From positions 1 to 18,142 of the forward strand of contig CANTHI010000012.1 of assembly GCA_947653505.1 (NCBI GenBank): 18,142 bases of DNA, given 5' to 3'. The translations under genes and the position numbers were made by a program. Shown in pieces: positions 7,080 to 15,008 of this stretch. A model generated the notes under the pieces. That model did not search any database, was not told where the DNA came from, and saw nothing but the letters and a program-made list of their open reading frames with translations. Each line of letters starts with the position of its first letter. The first letter of the stretch is position 1. Source of the DNA: an uncultured Eubacterium sp. (GTDB lineage Bacteria > Bacillota_A > Clostridia > Lachnospirales > Lachnospiraceae).

Positions 7080-9307
7080 TTGTAGATATTTCACAGGAAA
7101 AGCTGGATCAGACGTTTCAGTACGAGGTGCCTGCCCGTATGGAGCAGGAGATTACGATTGGAATGCGTGTGGAAGTACCGTTTGGAAGACGAAAGATTAC
7201 CGGATATGTCGTCGGGCTTACGGAGGAAGCCTGCTACGATACGGATAAAATCAGGCCGCTTTCTGCGATTGTGAAAGAGTCCGCCGTCATTGAATCGCAA
7301 CTGATCGCGCTGGCGGCGTGGATTCGCAGACACTATGGCGGCACGATGAATCAGGCGCTCAAAACAGTGCTTCCGGTAAAGCGCAGGGAAAAGCAGAAAG
7401 AGAAAAAGCAGGTCCGGCTGCTCGTACCGGCTGACGAGGCGGTGAGTCTTCATGCAGAGTGTGTGCGCAGGCATTATACGGCGCAGGCAAAGCTTTTAGC
7501 AGAGCTGATGGAGTGTTCGCCGCAGGCGTATCCGCATCTGACGGTGGAGCTTGGGATCCCGTCCGCGGTCATCCGCAATCTGGAGGAAAAAGGAATCCTG
7601 AAAACGGAACGGGAATTTTACTATCGCAATCCGGTAGCAGATATCAGCGCAAAGCAGTACCAGATCCGATTAAATGAGACACAGACACAGATTACACAGA
7701 CGATTCTGCAGGAAATGGAGGATGGCAGGCCGCATACATATCTGCTGCACGGAGTGACCGGAAGCGGGAAGACAGAAGTCTATATGGAGCTGATTGCGCA
7801 TGCGGCCGCAAAAGGGAAACAGTCGGTCATGCTGATACCTGAGATCGCGCTGACCTTTCAGACGGTCCGCCGTTTTTACGAACGGTTTGGCGACCGGGTG
7901 TCCATCCTGCATTCAAGACTTTCTCCCGCGGAGCGCTGGGACCAGCTGGAGCGGGCCAGAAACGGGCAGATTGATATTATGATCGGGCCGAGATCCGCAT
8001 TGTTCACACCGTTTTCAAATTTAGGATTTATTATAATAGATGAAGAGCATGAAAACAGCTACAAGAGTGAGACGGTGCCAAAGTACCATGCCAGGGATGT
8101 GGCCATTGCGCGGGCACAGATGGCAGGCGCCAGTGTCGTACTGGGCTCGGCGACGCCTTCGGTGGACAGCTATTTCCGTGCGCTGGCAGGGGAGTACCGG
8201 CTGCTTTCTATGGACAGACGGGTGAAGGATAAGGCGCTGCCCGACTGTGAGATTGTAGATTTGCGCAAGGAGCTGCGCGCGGGCAACCGTTCGATTTTAA
8301 GCCGGCGGCTGCAGGAGCTGATTCTGGACCGTCTGGCGAAAAAGCAGCAGGTGCTGCTGTTTTTGAACCGCCGCGGGATGGCGGGCTTTGTCTCCTGCCG
8401 TGCGTGCGGCAGTGTGCTGCGCTGTCCGCACTGTGATGTCACGCTGAGCCAGCATAAGCATGGCAGGCTGATCTGTCATTATTGCGGCTATGAGATACCG
8501 ATGGTGGACAAATGTCCGTCCTGCGGCTCTGCCTACATCGGAGGCTTTAAGGCTGGTACGCAGAAAATACAGGAGCTGACGGCACAGTGCTTTCCGCAGG
8601 CAAAAATTTTGCGGATGGATTATGATACGACGCGTTCCAAGGATTCGTACGAGCAGATTCTGACGGCGTTTTCCAGACAGGAAGCGGATATTTTAATCGG
8701 CACGCAGATGATAGTCAAAGGGCATGATTTTGGAAACGTCACGCTGGTCGGTATTCTGGCGGCGGATATGTCGTTAAACGTCAGTGATTACCGCGCTTCC
8801 GAGCGTACGTTCCAGCTCGTGACACAGGCGGCCGGACGTGCCGGACGGGGAACGGAGGCGGGAACGGTCGTGATACAGACCTACCAGCCGGATCATTTCA
8901 GTATCCGGACTGCAAAAGCACAGGATTATCACGCTTTTTATAAGGAAGAGATTCTATACCGCAGGCTGATGCATTATCCGCCCATCTGGCATATGCTGCA
9001 TATTTTAACAGCGTCCGGGCAGCAGGAGGCAGCAGCGGGCTGCATGGAGCAGATTGCGGCATGGATTCACAGGGAGCTGCACAAAGCCGCGGCAGCGGGC
9101 AGCGTCTTTCAGCAGCTGCAGGTCATCGGGCCGGCGGACGCGCCGGTGGCAAAGATTAACGATATTTACCGGAAGGTGCTGTATATGAAGCATCCGGATT
9201 ATCTTGTTTTGGTAAAAGTGAAAGATTTTTTGGAAAAAAAGCTGCGGGATTTGACAGAATGGAAAAAAGTCAGTATACAGTTTGACTTTAATCCTATGAA
9301 CGGTTAA
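7064..9307 (+). CDS. priA: Primosomal replication-restart helicase PriA
   Basis: The 747-residue protein shows the whole PriA layout. The N-terminal 3'-DNA-binding domain (1-105) contains GMRVEVPFGRRKITGYVVG. The helicase core has Walker A GVTGSGKTEVY (230-240), IIIDEEHE (324-330), GSATPS (361-366), and the late motifs IGTQMIVKGHDFGNVTLVG and QAAGRAGRG (588-596). Between them lies the two-zinc module with Cys445, 448, 454, 457, 471, 474, 484 and 487. It reloads the replisome at stalled forks. ATG 7064 lies within the last codons of murE, in another frame, with only a weak AGGA upstream, which points to translational coupling. Length and motifs are complete. Confidence 0.96.
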   Translation: MYADVIVDISQEKLDQTFQYEVPARMEQEITIGMRVEVPFGRRKITGYVVGLTEEACYDTDKIRPLSAIVKESAVIESQLIALAAWIRRHYGGTMNQALKTVLPVKRREKQKEKKQVRLLVPADEAVSLHAECVRRHYTAQAKLLAELMECSPQAYPHLTVELGIPSAVIRNLEEKGILKTEREFYYRNPVADISAKQYQIRLNETQTQITQTILQEMEDGRPHTYLLHGVTGSGKTEVYMELIAHAAAKGKQSVMLIPEIALTFQTVRRFYERFGDRVSILHSRLSPAERWDQLERARNGQIDIMIGPRSALFTPFSNLGFIIIDEEHENSYKSETVPKYHARDVAIARAQMAGASVVLGSATPSVDSYFRALAGEYRLLSMDRRVKDKALPDCEIVDLRKELRAGNRSILSRRLQELILDRLAKKQQVLLFLNRRGMAGFVSCRACGSVLRCPHCDVTLSQHKHGRLICHYCGYEIPMVDKCPSCGSAYIGGFKAGTQKIQELTAQCFPQAKILRMDYDTTRSKDSYEQILTAFSRQEADILIGTQMIVKGHDFGNVTLVGILAADMSLNVSDYRASERTFQLVTQAAGRAGRGTEAGTVVIQTYQPDHFSIRTAKAQDYHAFYKEEILYRRLMHYPPIWHMLHILTASGQQEAAAGCMEQIAAWIHRELHKAAAAGSVFQQLQVIGPADAPVAKINDIYRKVLYMKHPDYLVLVKVKDFLEKKLRDLTEWKKVSIQFDFNPMNG

Positions 9308-9385
9308 TATATTGATTGAGTTTTAGATACGGAACAAGGGACCGGTAAATATAACAAAAAAATTTTGAGGAGGAACGTACAGGAA

Positions 9386-9856
9386 ATGGCAATCAGACAG
9401 ATCAGAGTGGCTGGCGACCCGATATTGAATAAGGTATGTAAGGAAGTAAAGGATCTGACGCCGAAAATGAAGACCTTGATCGGGGATATGCTGGATACGA
9501 TGTATGAGGCAAACGGTGTGGGACTGGCAGCGCCGCAGGTAGGTATTTTAAGGAGAATCGCGGTGGTGGACATCGGTGACGGACCGATCGTGCTTGTCAA
9601 TCCGCAGATCATCGAAGAAGACGGGGAACAGACCGGAGATGAAGCGTGCCTGAGCCTTCCGGGCAAGGCCGGAGAGGTAAAACGGCCGAATCATGTCATT
9701 GTACATGCATTTGACAGAGAGATGGAAGAATACGAGATCGAAGGGGAAGAGCTGCTGGCACGGGCGCTGTGCCACGAGATCGAGCATCTGGACGGTCATA
9801 TGTATATGGAGCATGTGATCGGGGATATTCATGACGCGGTCATGGACGATGAATAG
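9386..9856 (+). CDS. def: Peptide deformylase
   Basis: A 156-residue metalloenzyme that removes the formyl group from nascent N-terminal Met. All three family motifs are present: GVGLAAPQ (44-51), EACLSLP (86-92, metal ligand Cys88) and HEIEH (130-134, both His ligands and the catalytic Glu). The second motif has Ala in place of the classic Gly (EGCLS), a variant I would expect to be tolerated. I take ATG 9386 (MAIRQIRVAGDPIL) as the start. The in-frame TTG at 9365 overlaps the GAGGAGG ribosome binding site at 9366-9372 and adds residues not seen in the family. It sits directly before fmt, the gene for the opposing formylation step. Confidence 0.95.
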   Translation: MAIRQIRVAGDPILNKVCKEVKDLTPKMKTLIGDMLDTMYEANGVGLAAPQVGILRRIAVVDIGDGPIVLVNPQIIEEDGEQTGDEACLSLPGKAGEVKRPNHVIVHAFDREMEEYEIEGEELLARALCHEIEHLDGHMYMEHVIGDIHDAVMDDE

Positions 9857-9988
9857 GAGACAGCCGCAAAGTCTGGAACGGATCCTGTAAGATATCGTAA
9901 GATATATGGAATCTGATACAGCAGATACAGGAAAACGCAGGAAAATGTATGCCGGACCGGATAATAAAAAAAGTGCAGGTGATAATAA

Positions 9989-10918
9989 ATGAAAATAATA
10001 TTTATGGGAACGCCGGATTTTTCGGTGCCGGTGCTGGAGGCTTTGCTGCAGGCGGGGCACGAGGTCGTACTGGCAGTGACCCAGCCGGATAAACCAAAGG
10101 GCAGGGGAAAGGCGGTGCAGTGCTCTGCGGTAAAAGAGGCGGCTGTGGCGCACCAGATTCCGGTATACCAGCCGGTGCGTATCCGTGAGCCGGAATGCAT
10201 CGCTTATTTAAAGACGTATGAGGCACAGATTATGGTGGTAGCCGCCTTCGGGCAGATTCTGCCTAAGGAGCTGCTTACGATGCCGGAATACGGCTGCATC
10301 AATGTCCATGCGTCGCTGCTGCCAAAATACCGGGGCGCTTCACCGATCCAGTGGGCAGTGATCAATGGGGATGAAACGACCGGAGTCACGATCCAGCAGA
10401 TGGATGTCGGAATCGATACCGGAGATATACTGGCAGCTGCAGAGCTGCCGCTGGCAGAGGACGAGACGGGAGGAAGTCTGTTTGAAAAGCTGTCCCAGGC
10501 AGGCGCGGCCTTATGTGTACAGACCATTGCCCGTATCCAGGACGGTACGGTGACACGGACCCGACAGGATGAGACACAGGCCACCCACGTCGGGATGATT
10601 CATAAACAAATGGGCAGGATTGACTGGACAAAGCCTGCGGCTGAGATCGAGCGGCTGATCCGCGGGCTGAATCCGTGGCCGGGTACGTTTACCTCGCTGG
10701 ACGGGCGGATGCTCAAGATCTGGAAGGCCGCTGTGCTGGAAGGCGCGGACAACGGGCAGGCAGGGCAGATCGTATGCGCGGATAAACACCAGCTGGCAGT
10801 ACAGACCGGACAGGGACAGCTTGCCCTGCTCGAGGTGCAGCTGGAAGGAAAAAAACGGATGGAAACCAGTGTGTTTCTGCGCGGCTGTCCGGTCGTGCAG
10901 GGGCAGCAGCTGCAGTAA
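9989..10918 (+). CDS. fmt: Methionyl-tRNA formyltransferase
   Basis: The 309-residue enzyme transfers a formyl group from 10-formyl-THF to initiator Met-tRNA. The N-terminal Rossmann domain begins MKIIFMGTPDFSVPVLEAL. The catalytic and folate-binding region is CINVHASLLPKYRGASPIQW, with Asn105 and His107 and the SLLPKYRG loop, followed by Asp143 in DVGIDTGD. The C-terminal tRNA-binding domain runs from about 205, including IRGLNPWPG. AGGTGATAATAA precedes the ATG. The 132-bp gap after def has a small direct repeat (GTAAGATAT, twice) but no clear promoter or terminator, so it is likely co-transcribed with def. Confidence 0.96.
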   Translation: MKIIFMGTPDFSVPVLEALLQAGHEVVLAVTQPDKPKGRGKAVQCSAVKEAAVAHQIPVYQPVRIREPECIAYLKTYEAQIMVVAAFGQILPKELLTMPEYGCINVHASLLPKYRGASPIQWAVINGDETTGVTIQQMDVGIDTGDILAAAELPLAEDETGGSLFEKLSQAGAALCVQTIARIQDGTVTRTRQDETQATHVGMIHKQMGRIDWTKPAAEIERLIRGLNPWPGTFTSLDGRMLKIWKAAVLEGADNGQAGQIVCADKHQLAVQTGQGQLALLEVQLEGKKRMETSVFLRGCPVVQGQQLQ

Positions 10919-10945
10919 AGATATTCAGGTAAAGGAGGAAGGATC

Positions 10946-11659
10946 ATGCCGCTTGGATACCGTTATGGGTACTATATAGACCCAACGTATATATTCGTCC
11001 TGATTGGTGCACTCATTTCGATGGTTGCATCCATGCGGGTAAAAACTACATTTCACAAATATGCAAAGGTACGCAGCCAGACCAATATGACCGGAGCGCA
11101 GGCTGCACAGCGGGTATTAAACAGCGCAGGCATTTATGATGTCCGCATCCAGCATGTCGCGGGAGAGCTGACCGACCATTATAATCCGTCAAATAAGACG
11201 CTGAACCTGTCGGACTCTGTATACGGCTCCACCTCGGTAGCCGCAGTCGGAGTAGCCGCCCATGAGTGCGGACATGCGATCCAGCACCAGCAGGGTTACT
11301 CCCCGCTGAGTCTGCGCAGCGCGCTCGTGCCGGTAGCCAATTTCGGCTCTGCCGCCGCATGGCCTCTGATTCTTCTGGGCATCGTATTTGGCGGTGCCGG
11401 AAGCCTGATCTGTAAAATAGGCATTCTTTTATTTTCCGCGGCAGTGCTGTTTCAGATCGTGACGCTTCCGGTGGAATTTAACGCATCCAGCCGCGCGGTG
11501 CGGATTCTGGGTGAAACTGGTATTTTAAGCGGACAGGAGCTGCCATATACGAAAAAAGTGCTCAAGGCAGCCGCGCTTACGTACGTGGCTGGCGCTGCCG
11601 CTGCGATCCTGCAGCTGCTGCGTCTGGTGCTGCTTGTAAACAGCAGGGATCGTGACTAG
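10946..11659 (+). CDS. Membrane zinc metallopeptidase, YugP family
   Basis: A 237-residue membrane protein with an N-terminal segment (about 13-30), then a soluble stretch carrying HECGH (106-110) in VAAHECGHAIQHQQGY. Two or three hydrophobic segments follow at roughly 125-150, 155-175 and 205-232. The conserved LPVEFNASSRA (174-184) carries the glutamate likely to be the third zinc ligand. This matches the DUF2268-unrelated 'neutral zinc metallopeptidase' YugP family, whose members lie in this same cluster in many clostridia. The physiological substrate is not established; membrane protein quality control is a guess. The RBS AAAGGAGG is strong, and the gene begins 27 bp after fmt. Confidence 0.88.
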   Translation: MPLGYRYGYYIDPTYIFVLIGALISMVASMRVKTTFHKYAKVRSQTNMTGAQAAQRVLNSAGIYDVRIQHVAGELTDHYNPSNKTLNLSDSVYGSTSVAAVGVAAHECGHAIQHQQGYSPLSLRSALVPVANFGSAAAWPLILLGIVFGGAGSLICKIGILLFSAAVLFQIVTLPVEFNASSRAVRILGETGILSGQELPYTKKVLKAAALTYVAGAAAAILQLLRLVLLVNSRDRD

Positions 11660-11709
11660 ACCCGCAGGCAGGAATAAAAGGATAGGAACAGAAAGGAAAC
11701 TGGAAAATC

Positions 11710-13029
11710 ATGGCAGACACAGTCAGTATCAGGGAGCTTGTACTTGATCTTTTGTTAAGAGTGACAAAAGACGGGGAATACAGCCATATCGCGGAAAAAC
11801 AGGTACTGGAAAAATACCAGTATCTGGACAAGAAAGACCGCGCTTTTCTGACCCGGCTGACAGAAGGCACACTGGAGCAGATGATCCAGCTGGATTATAT
11901 TCTGGACCAGTTTTCCAGTGTTCCGGTCAGAAAAATGAAACCGGTCGTCCGCTGTATTCTGCGCATGGGCGTCTATCAGATCCGGTTTATGGACGCGGTG
12001 CCGGATGCGGCCGCATGCAATGAAGCGGTCCGTCTGGCAAAGAAAAAGGGGCTTCGCAATCTGTCCGGATTTGTCAACGGTGTACTGCGCAGTATCATCC
12101 GTGGGAAAGAGAGCATCGTCTGGCCGGACAGGGAAAAAGAGCCTTTGAAATGGCTGTCCGTGCGCTATTCCATTCCGGAATGGATGATCCGGATGTGGAA
12201 GGAGGACGCAGGATGGACTTATGACCAGAAGGAGCTGGAGCAGCTGCTGGAGGCGTGTTCTGATCCCGCTCCGGTGACGGTCCGCGCAAATACCGGCTGC
12301 TGTACGCCACAGGAGCTGGTGCGCCAGCTGGAGGCAGAGGGCGTGCGTGCCGTGGCGTGTGGTGGGCTGGAGTACGCCTTTCAGATATCCGGATATGACC
12401 ATCTGCAGGCATTGTCCTGCTTTCAGAACGGACTGTTTTATGTGCAGGATTTAAGCTCGATGCTCGTAGCAGAGACGGCGGCGCCAAAGGAACACGATTT
12501 TGTAATAGACGTCTGCGCCGCACCGGGCGGCAAAGCGGTACATATGGCACAGATGATGCACGGAACCGGTCAGGTGCTGGCGAGGGATCTGACACAACAT
12601 AAAATGCAGATGCTGGCAGAAAATATAAAACGGTGCAAAGTTATCAATATGCAGGCGCAGATGTGGGATGCCAGGGTCCTGGATCCAACGCTGGTACAAA
12701 AGGCAGATCTTGTAGTGGCAGATCTGCCCTGCTCCGGTCTGGGTGTCATGCGCAGAAAACAGGATATCCGGTATCATATGACGCCGGAAAAAATAACGCA
12801 GCTGGCCAGTCTGCAGCGGGAAATACTTTCCACAGTCTGCCAGTATGTAAAGACGGGCGGCAGGCTTTTGTACAGTACCTGTACAGTCAGCCGGCAGGAA
12901 AACGGGGATAATACGGACTGGTTTTTAAAAGAGCATCCGGACTTTGCGCTGGAAAGCAGCAGACAGCTTCTGCCAAAGGCGGGAGAAGGGGATGGCTTTT
13001 ATATTGCGGCGTTTGTCAGAAAGCGGTAG
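11710..13029 (+). CDS. rsmB: 16S rRNA m5C967 methyltransferase RsmB
   Basis: A 439-residue protein. The N-terminal NusB-like RNA-binding helical domain (1-135) includes FLTRLTEGTLEQ and NLSGFVNGVLR. A class I SAM methyltransferase domain follows. SAM motif I is DVCAAPGGKAVH (267-278). Motif IV is DLPCSGLGVMRRK with Cys341, and motif VI is YSTCTVSRQENGD with the catalytic nucleophile Cys391. The two-cysteine pattern is typical of RNA m5C methyltransferases. It modifies C967 of 16S rRNA using SAM. It sits 50 bp after the zinc protease, with AGAAAGGAAA upstream, and is followed by the second rRNA methylase gene of the cluster. Confidence 0.94.
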   Translation: MADTVSIRELVLDLLLRVTKDGEYSHIAEKQVLEKYQYLDKKDRAFLTRLTEGTLEQMIQLDYILDQFSSVPVRKMKPVVRCILRMGVYQIRFMDAVPDAAACNEAVRLAKKKGLRNLSGFVNGVLRSIIRGKESIVWPDREKEPLKWLSVRYSIPEWMIRMWKEDAGWTYDQKELEQLLEACSDPAPVTVRANTGCCTPQELVRQLEAEGVRAVACGGLEYAFQISGYDHLQALSCFQNGLFYVQDLSSMLVAETAAPKEHDFVIDVCAAPGGKAVHMAQMMHGTGQVLARDLTQHKMQMLAENIKRCKVINMQAQMWDARVLDPTLVQKADLVVADLPCSGLGVMRRKQDIRYHMTPEKITQLASLQREILSTVCQYVKTGGRLLYSTCTVSRQENGDNTDWFLKEHPDFALESSRQLLPKAGEGDGFYIAAFVRKR

Positions 13030-13124
13030 CGGGAAACGGAATGCAGCTGCCGGTATTTTCAGGAAACGGGGGTTGTTTTACAGCTGTTGTGTGAAAACAG
13101 ACAGAAAAGGACAAGGAGAATGAT

Positions 13125-14231
13125 GTGCAGATAACAAAACAAACTGACCGGCAGCCATCCGACCGGAAATCATTGGATCCGGAACCGGCGGATCCGAAGC
13201 GGGTGGATCTCAGATCGATGACGGTTTCTGAGCTGGCGGCGTTTATGGGGCGTCTGGGAGAAAAGCCGTTTCGCGCAAAGCAGATTTTTTCGTGGCTGCA
13301 CCAGAAGCAGGTCTGTGACTTTGACGAAATGACCGATCTTCCGAAAAGTCTGCGCGAGACGCTGCGGGAGCAGTCGGAGCTTACAGTTTTAAAACCGGTA
13401 AAAGTACAGGTTTCCAGACAGGACGGGACAAGAAAGTACCTGTTTGCCCTGCCGGACGGCATTTATATCGAGAGCGTGCGCATGAAATATAAACATGGCA
13501 ATACGGTCTGTATTTCTTCGCAGGCAGGATGCCGGATGGGATGCCGGTTCTGCGCGTCTGCGATCGGCGGGCTGGTACGCAGCTTAAAACCGTCTGAGAT
13601 GCTGGAGCAGATTTACCGGATCGGGCAGGATATCGGGGAACGCATTTCCAATGTCGTCGTTATGGGGATGGGAGAGCCGCTGGACAATTATGACAATCTG
13701 CTCCGGCTTATCGGGCTTGTGACAGACGCTCAGGGGCTGCATATGAGCCAGCGCAGCATTACCGTATCCACATGCGGATTAGTCCCGCAGATGCGTGCGC
13801 TGGCGGACAGGAAGCTACAGATTACGCTGGCGCTGTCGCTGCATGCGCCGGATCAGGCCAGACGGCTGTCCATGATGCCGGTTGCGGCAAAGTATGAACT
13901 GGCGGATGTGATGCAGGCCTGTGATTATTATTTTGCGCAGACGGGCAGGCGGATGACATTTGAATACAGCCTTATACACGGCGTGAACGATACGGATGCG
14001 GATGCCAGACAGCTGGGCGCCCTGCTGGGAGGAAAAAACTGTCATGTCAACCTGATACCGGTCAATCCGGTCAGGGAACGCAGTTATATGCAGCCGGATG
14101 AAAACACCACGCACCGATTTAAAAATAAACTTGAAAAATATCAAATAAATGTTACTATAAGAAGAGAGCTGGGCCGTGATATAGACGGTGCATGCGGGCA
14201 ATTACGGAAACAATATGCGCAGCAGACGTAA
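13125..14231 (+). CDS. rlmN: Dual-specificity radical-SAM rRNA/tRNA m2A methyltransferase RlmN
   Basis: A 368-residue radical SAM enzyme that methylates C2 of A2503 in 23S rRNA (and A37 of some tRNAs). The [4Fe-4S]-binding CxxxCxxC is Cys136, Cys140 and Cys143 in AGCRMGCRFCAS. The two mechanistic cysteines are Cys129 (TVCISSQ) and Cys357 (IDGACGQL). GMGEPLDNY (181-189) and STCGLVPQM follow the core pattern. I take a GTG start at 13125, because AAGGAG lies 6 nt upstream; nearby ATGs at 13120 and 13123 are in other frames. The first 28 residues are charged, unlike the compact start of most RlmN, and are a mild oddity. The gene is separated from rsmB by 95 bp. Confidence 0.95.
   Translation: MQITKQTDRQPSDRKSLDPEPADPKRVDLRSMTVSELAAFMGRLGEKPFRAKQIFSWLHQKQVCDFDEMTDLPKSLRETLREQSELTVLKPVKVQVSRQDGTRKYLFALPDGIYIESVRMKYKHGNTVCISSQAGCRMGCRFCASAIGGLVRSLKPSEMLEQIYRIGQDIGERISNVVVMGMGEPLDNYDNLLRLIGLVTDAQGLHMSQRSITVSTCGLVPQMRALADRKLQITLALSLHAPDQARRLSMMPVAAKYELADVMQACDYYFAQTGRRMTFEYSLIHGVNDTDADARQLGALLGGKNCHVNLIPVNPVRERSYMQPDENTTHRFKNKLEKYQINVTIRRELGRDIDGACGQLRKQYAQQT
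14131..14161 (+). promoter_or_regulatory. Candidate internal promoter within the 3' end of rlmN
   Basis: TTGAAA (14131-14136) is followed by TACTAT at 16 bp (14153-14158) and TATAAG at 19 bp (14156-14161), in a strikingly AT-rich patch within otherwise GC-richer coding DNA. It lies about 100 bp before the phosphatase gene. It may only reflect the Lys/Tyr/Asn-rich sequence encoded there. Confidence 0.35.
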
Positions 14232-14264
14232 CAGATGTCAGCGGCAGGAAAGGCAGGCGGTAAA

Positions 14265-15008
14265 ATGAATACATTTTCCATGACAGATGTTGGGAGACGA
14301 CGGACGATGAATCAGGATTATATCTTTGTATCCGAGACTCCGGTTGGAAATCTTGCGAATCTTTTTATCGTTGCGGACGGAATGGGCGGACATAACGCGG
14401 GAGATTTTGCTTCCAGATATACGGTGGAGCAGGTCGTGCGTATTATTGCAGACAGCGGATTATCCGGACCGGTGTCCCTTCTGGGGACAGCGCTGCGGCA
14501 GGTAAATGCAGGGCTGCTGGCGCTGGCAGAGCAAAACCCGCAGCTGAAAGGAATGGGAACGACTTTTGTCGGCGCTACGATTGCGCAGGACTGCTTATAT
14601 GTCGCCAATGTGGGAGACAGCCGTCTGTATATTGTCAATCAGGAAATTGTTCAGGTGACAAAGGATCATTCCCTGGTACAGGAAATGGTCCGTATGGGAG
14701 AGATGAATCCGGCACAGGCAAGGATTCATCCGGATAAAAATATTATTACGAGGGCTGTCGGTGCAGTCAGGGAGATTAAGGCAGACTTTTTTGAAGTAAA
14801 TATCCGGCAGGGAGACCGCATTTTGTTATGCTCTGACGGGCTTACGAATATGCTGGAGGATCGTGAGATCCGCAGGATTATGTGCAGCCGCAGGGATTCC
14901 GTGGGAATTGTGGAACAGCTTGTCGGCGCTGCCAATCAAAATGGCGGGAAGGATAATATATCAGTGATCATCATAGATCCGTTTTCTGATGAGGTGAAAA
15001 GATGTTAG
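14265..15008 (+). CDS. PP2C-family Ser/Thr protein phosphatase (PrpC/Stp)
   Basis: A 247-residue single-domain PP2C phosphatase that reverses phosphorylation by the kinase encoded next. Metal-binding and catalytic motifs are all visible: DVGRRRTMNQD (8-18), VADGMGGH with Asp38-Gly39, GTTFVGATI (98-106), NVGDSRLY (115-122), TKDHSLVQEM (132-141), LLCSDGLTNML with Asp191, and GGKDNIS with Asp230. I choose ATG 14265 (MNTFSMTDVGRRR) over the in-frame ATG at 14235. The latter has no ribosome binding site and adds ten residues outside the fold, while AGGCAGGCGG precedes 14265. The gene overlaps the kinase start by 7 bp, a standard arrangement for translational coupling of this pair. Confidence 0.94.
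   Translation: MNTFSMTDVGRRRTMNQDYIFVSETPVGNLANLFIVADGMGGHNAGDFASRYTVEQVVRIIADSGLSGPVSLLGTALRQVNAGLLALAEQNPQLKGMGTTFVGATIAQDCLYVANVGDSRLYIVNQEIVQVTKDHSLVQEMVRMGEMNPAQARIHPDKNIITRAVGAVREIKADFFEVNIRQGDRILLCSDGLTNMLEDREIRRIMCSRRDSVGIVEQLVGAANQNGGKDNISVIIIDPFSDEVKRC

Noticed and set aside
9308..9385. Possible promoter between priA and def
   Set aside because: AT-rich but no -35/-10 pair with acceptable match and spacing could be found.
9887..9905. Direct repeat GTAAGATAT twice between def and fmt
   Set aside because: Too short and isolated to assign a role; likely chance.
9548..10153. 201-codon minus-strand frame across def and fmt
   Set aside because: It is antisense to two well-identified genes and has no recognisable domain or start signal.
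11755..12402. 215-codon minus-strand frame inside rsmB
   Set aside because: It is a shadow of the rsmB coding frame, His/Leu/Gln-rich, with no start signal.
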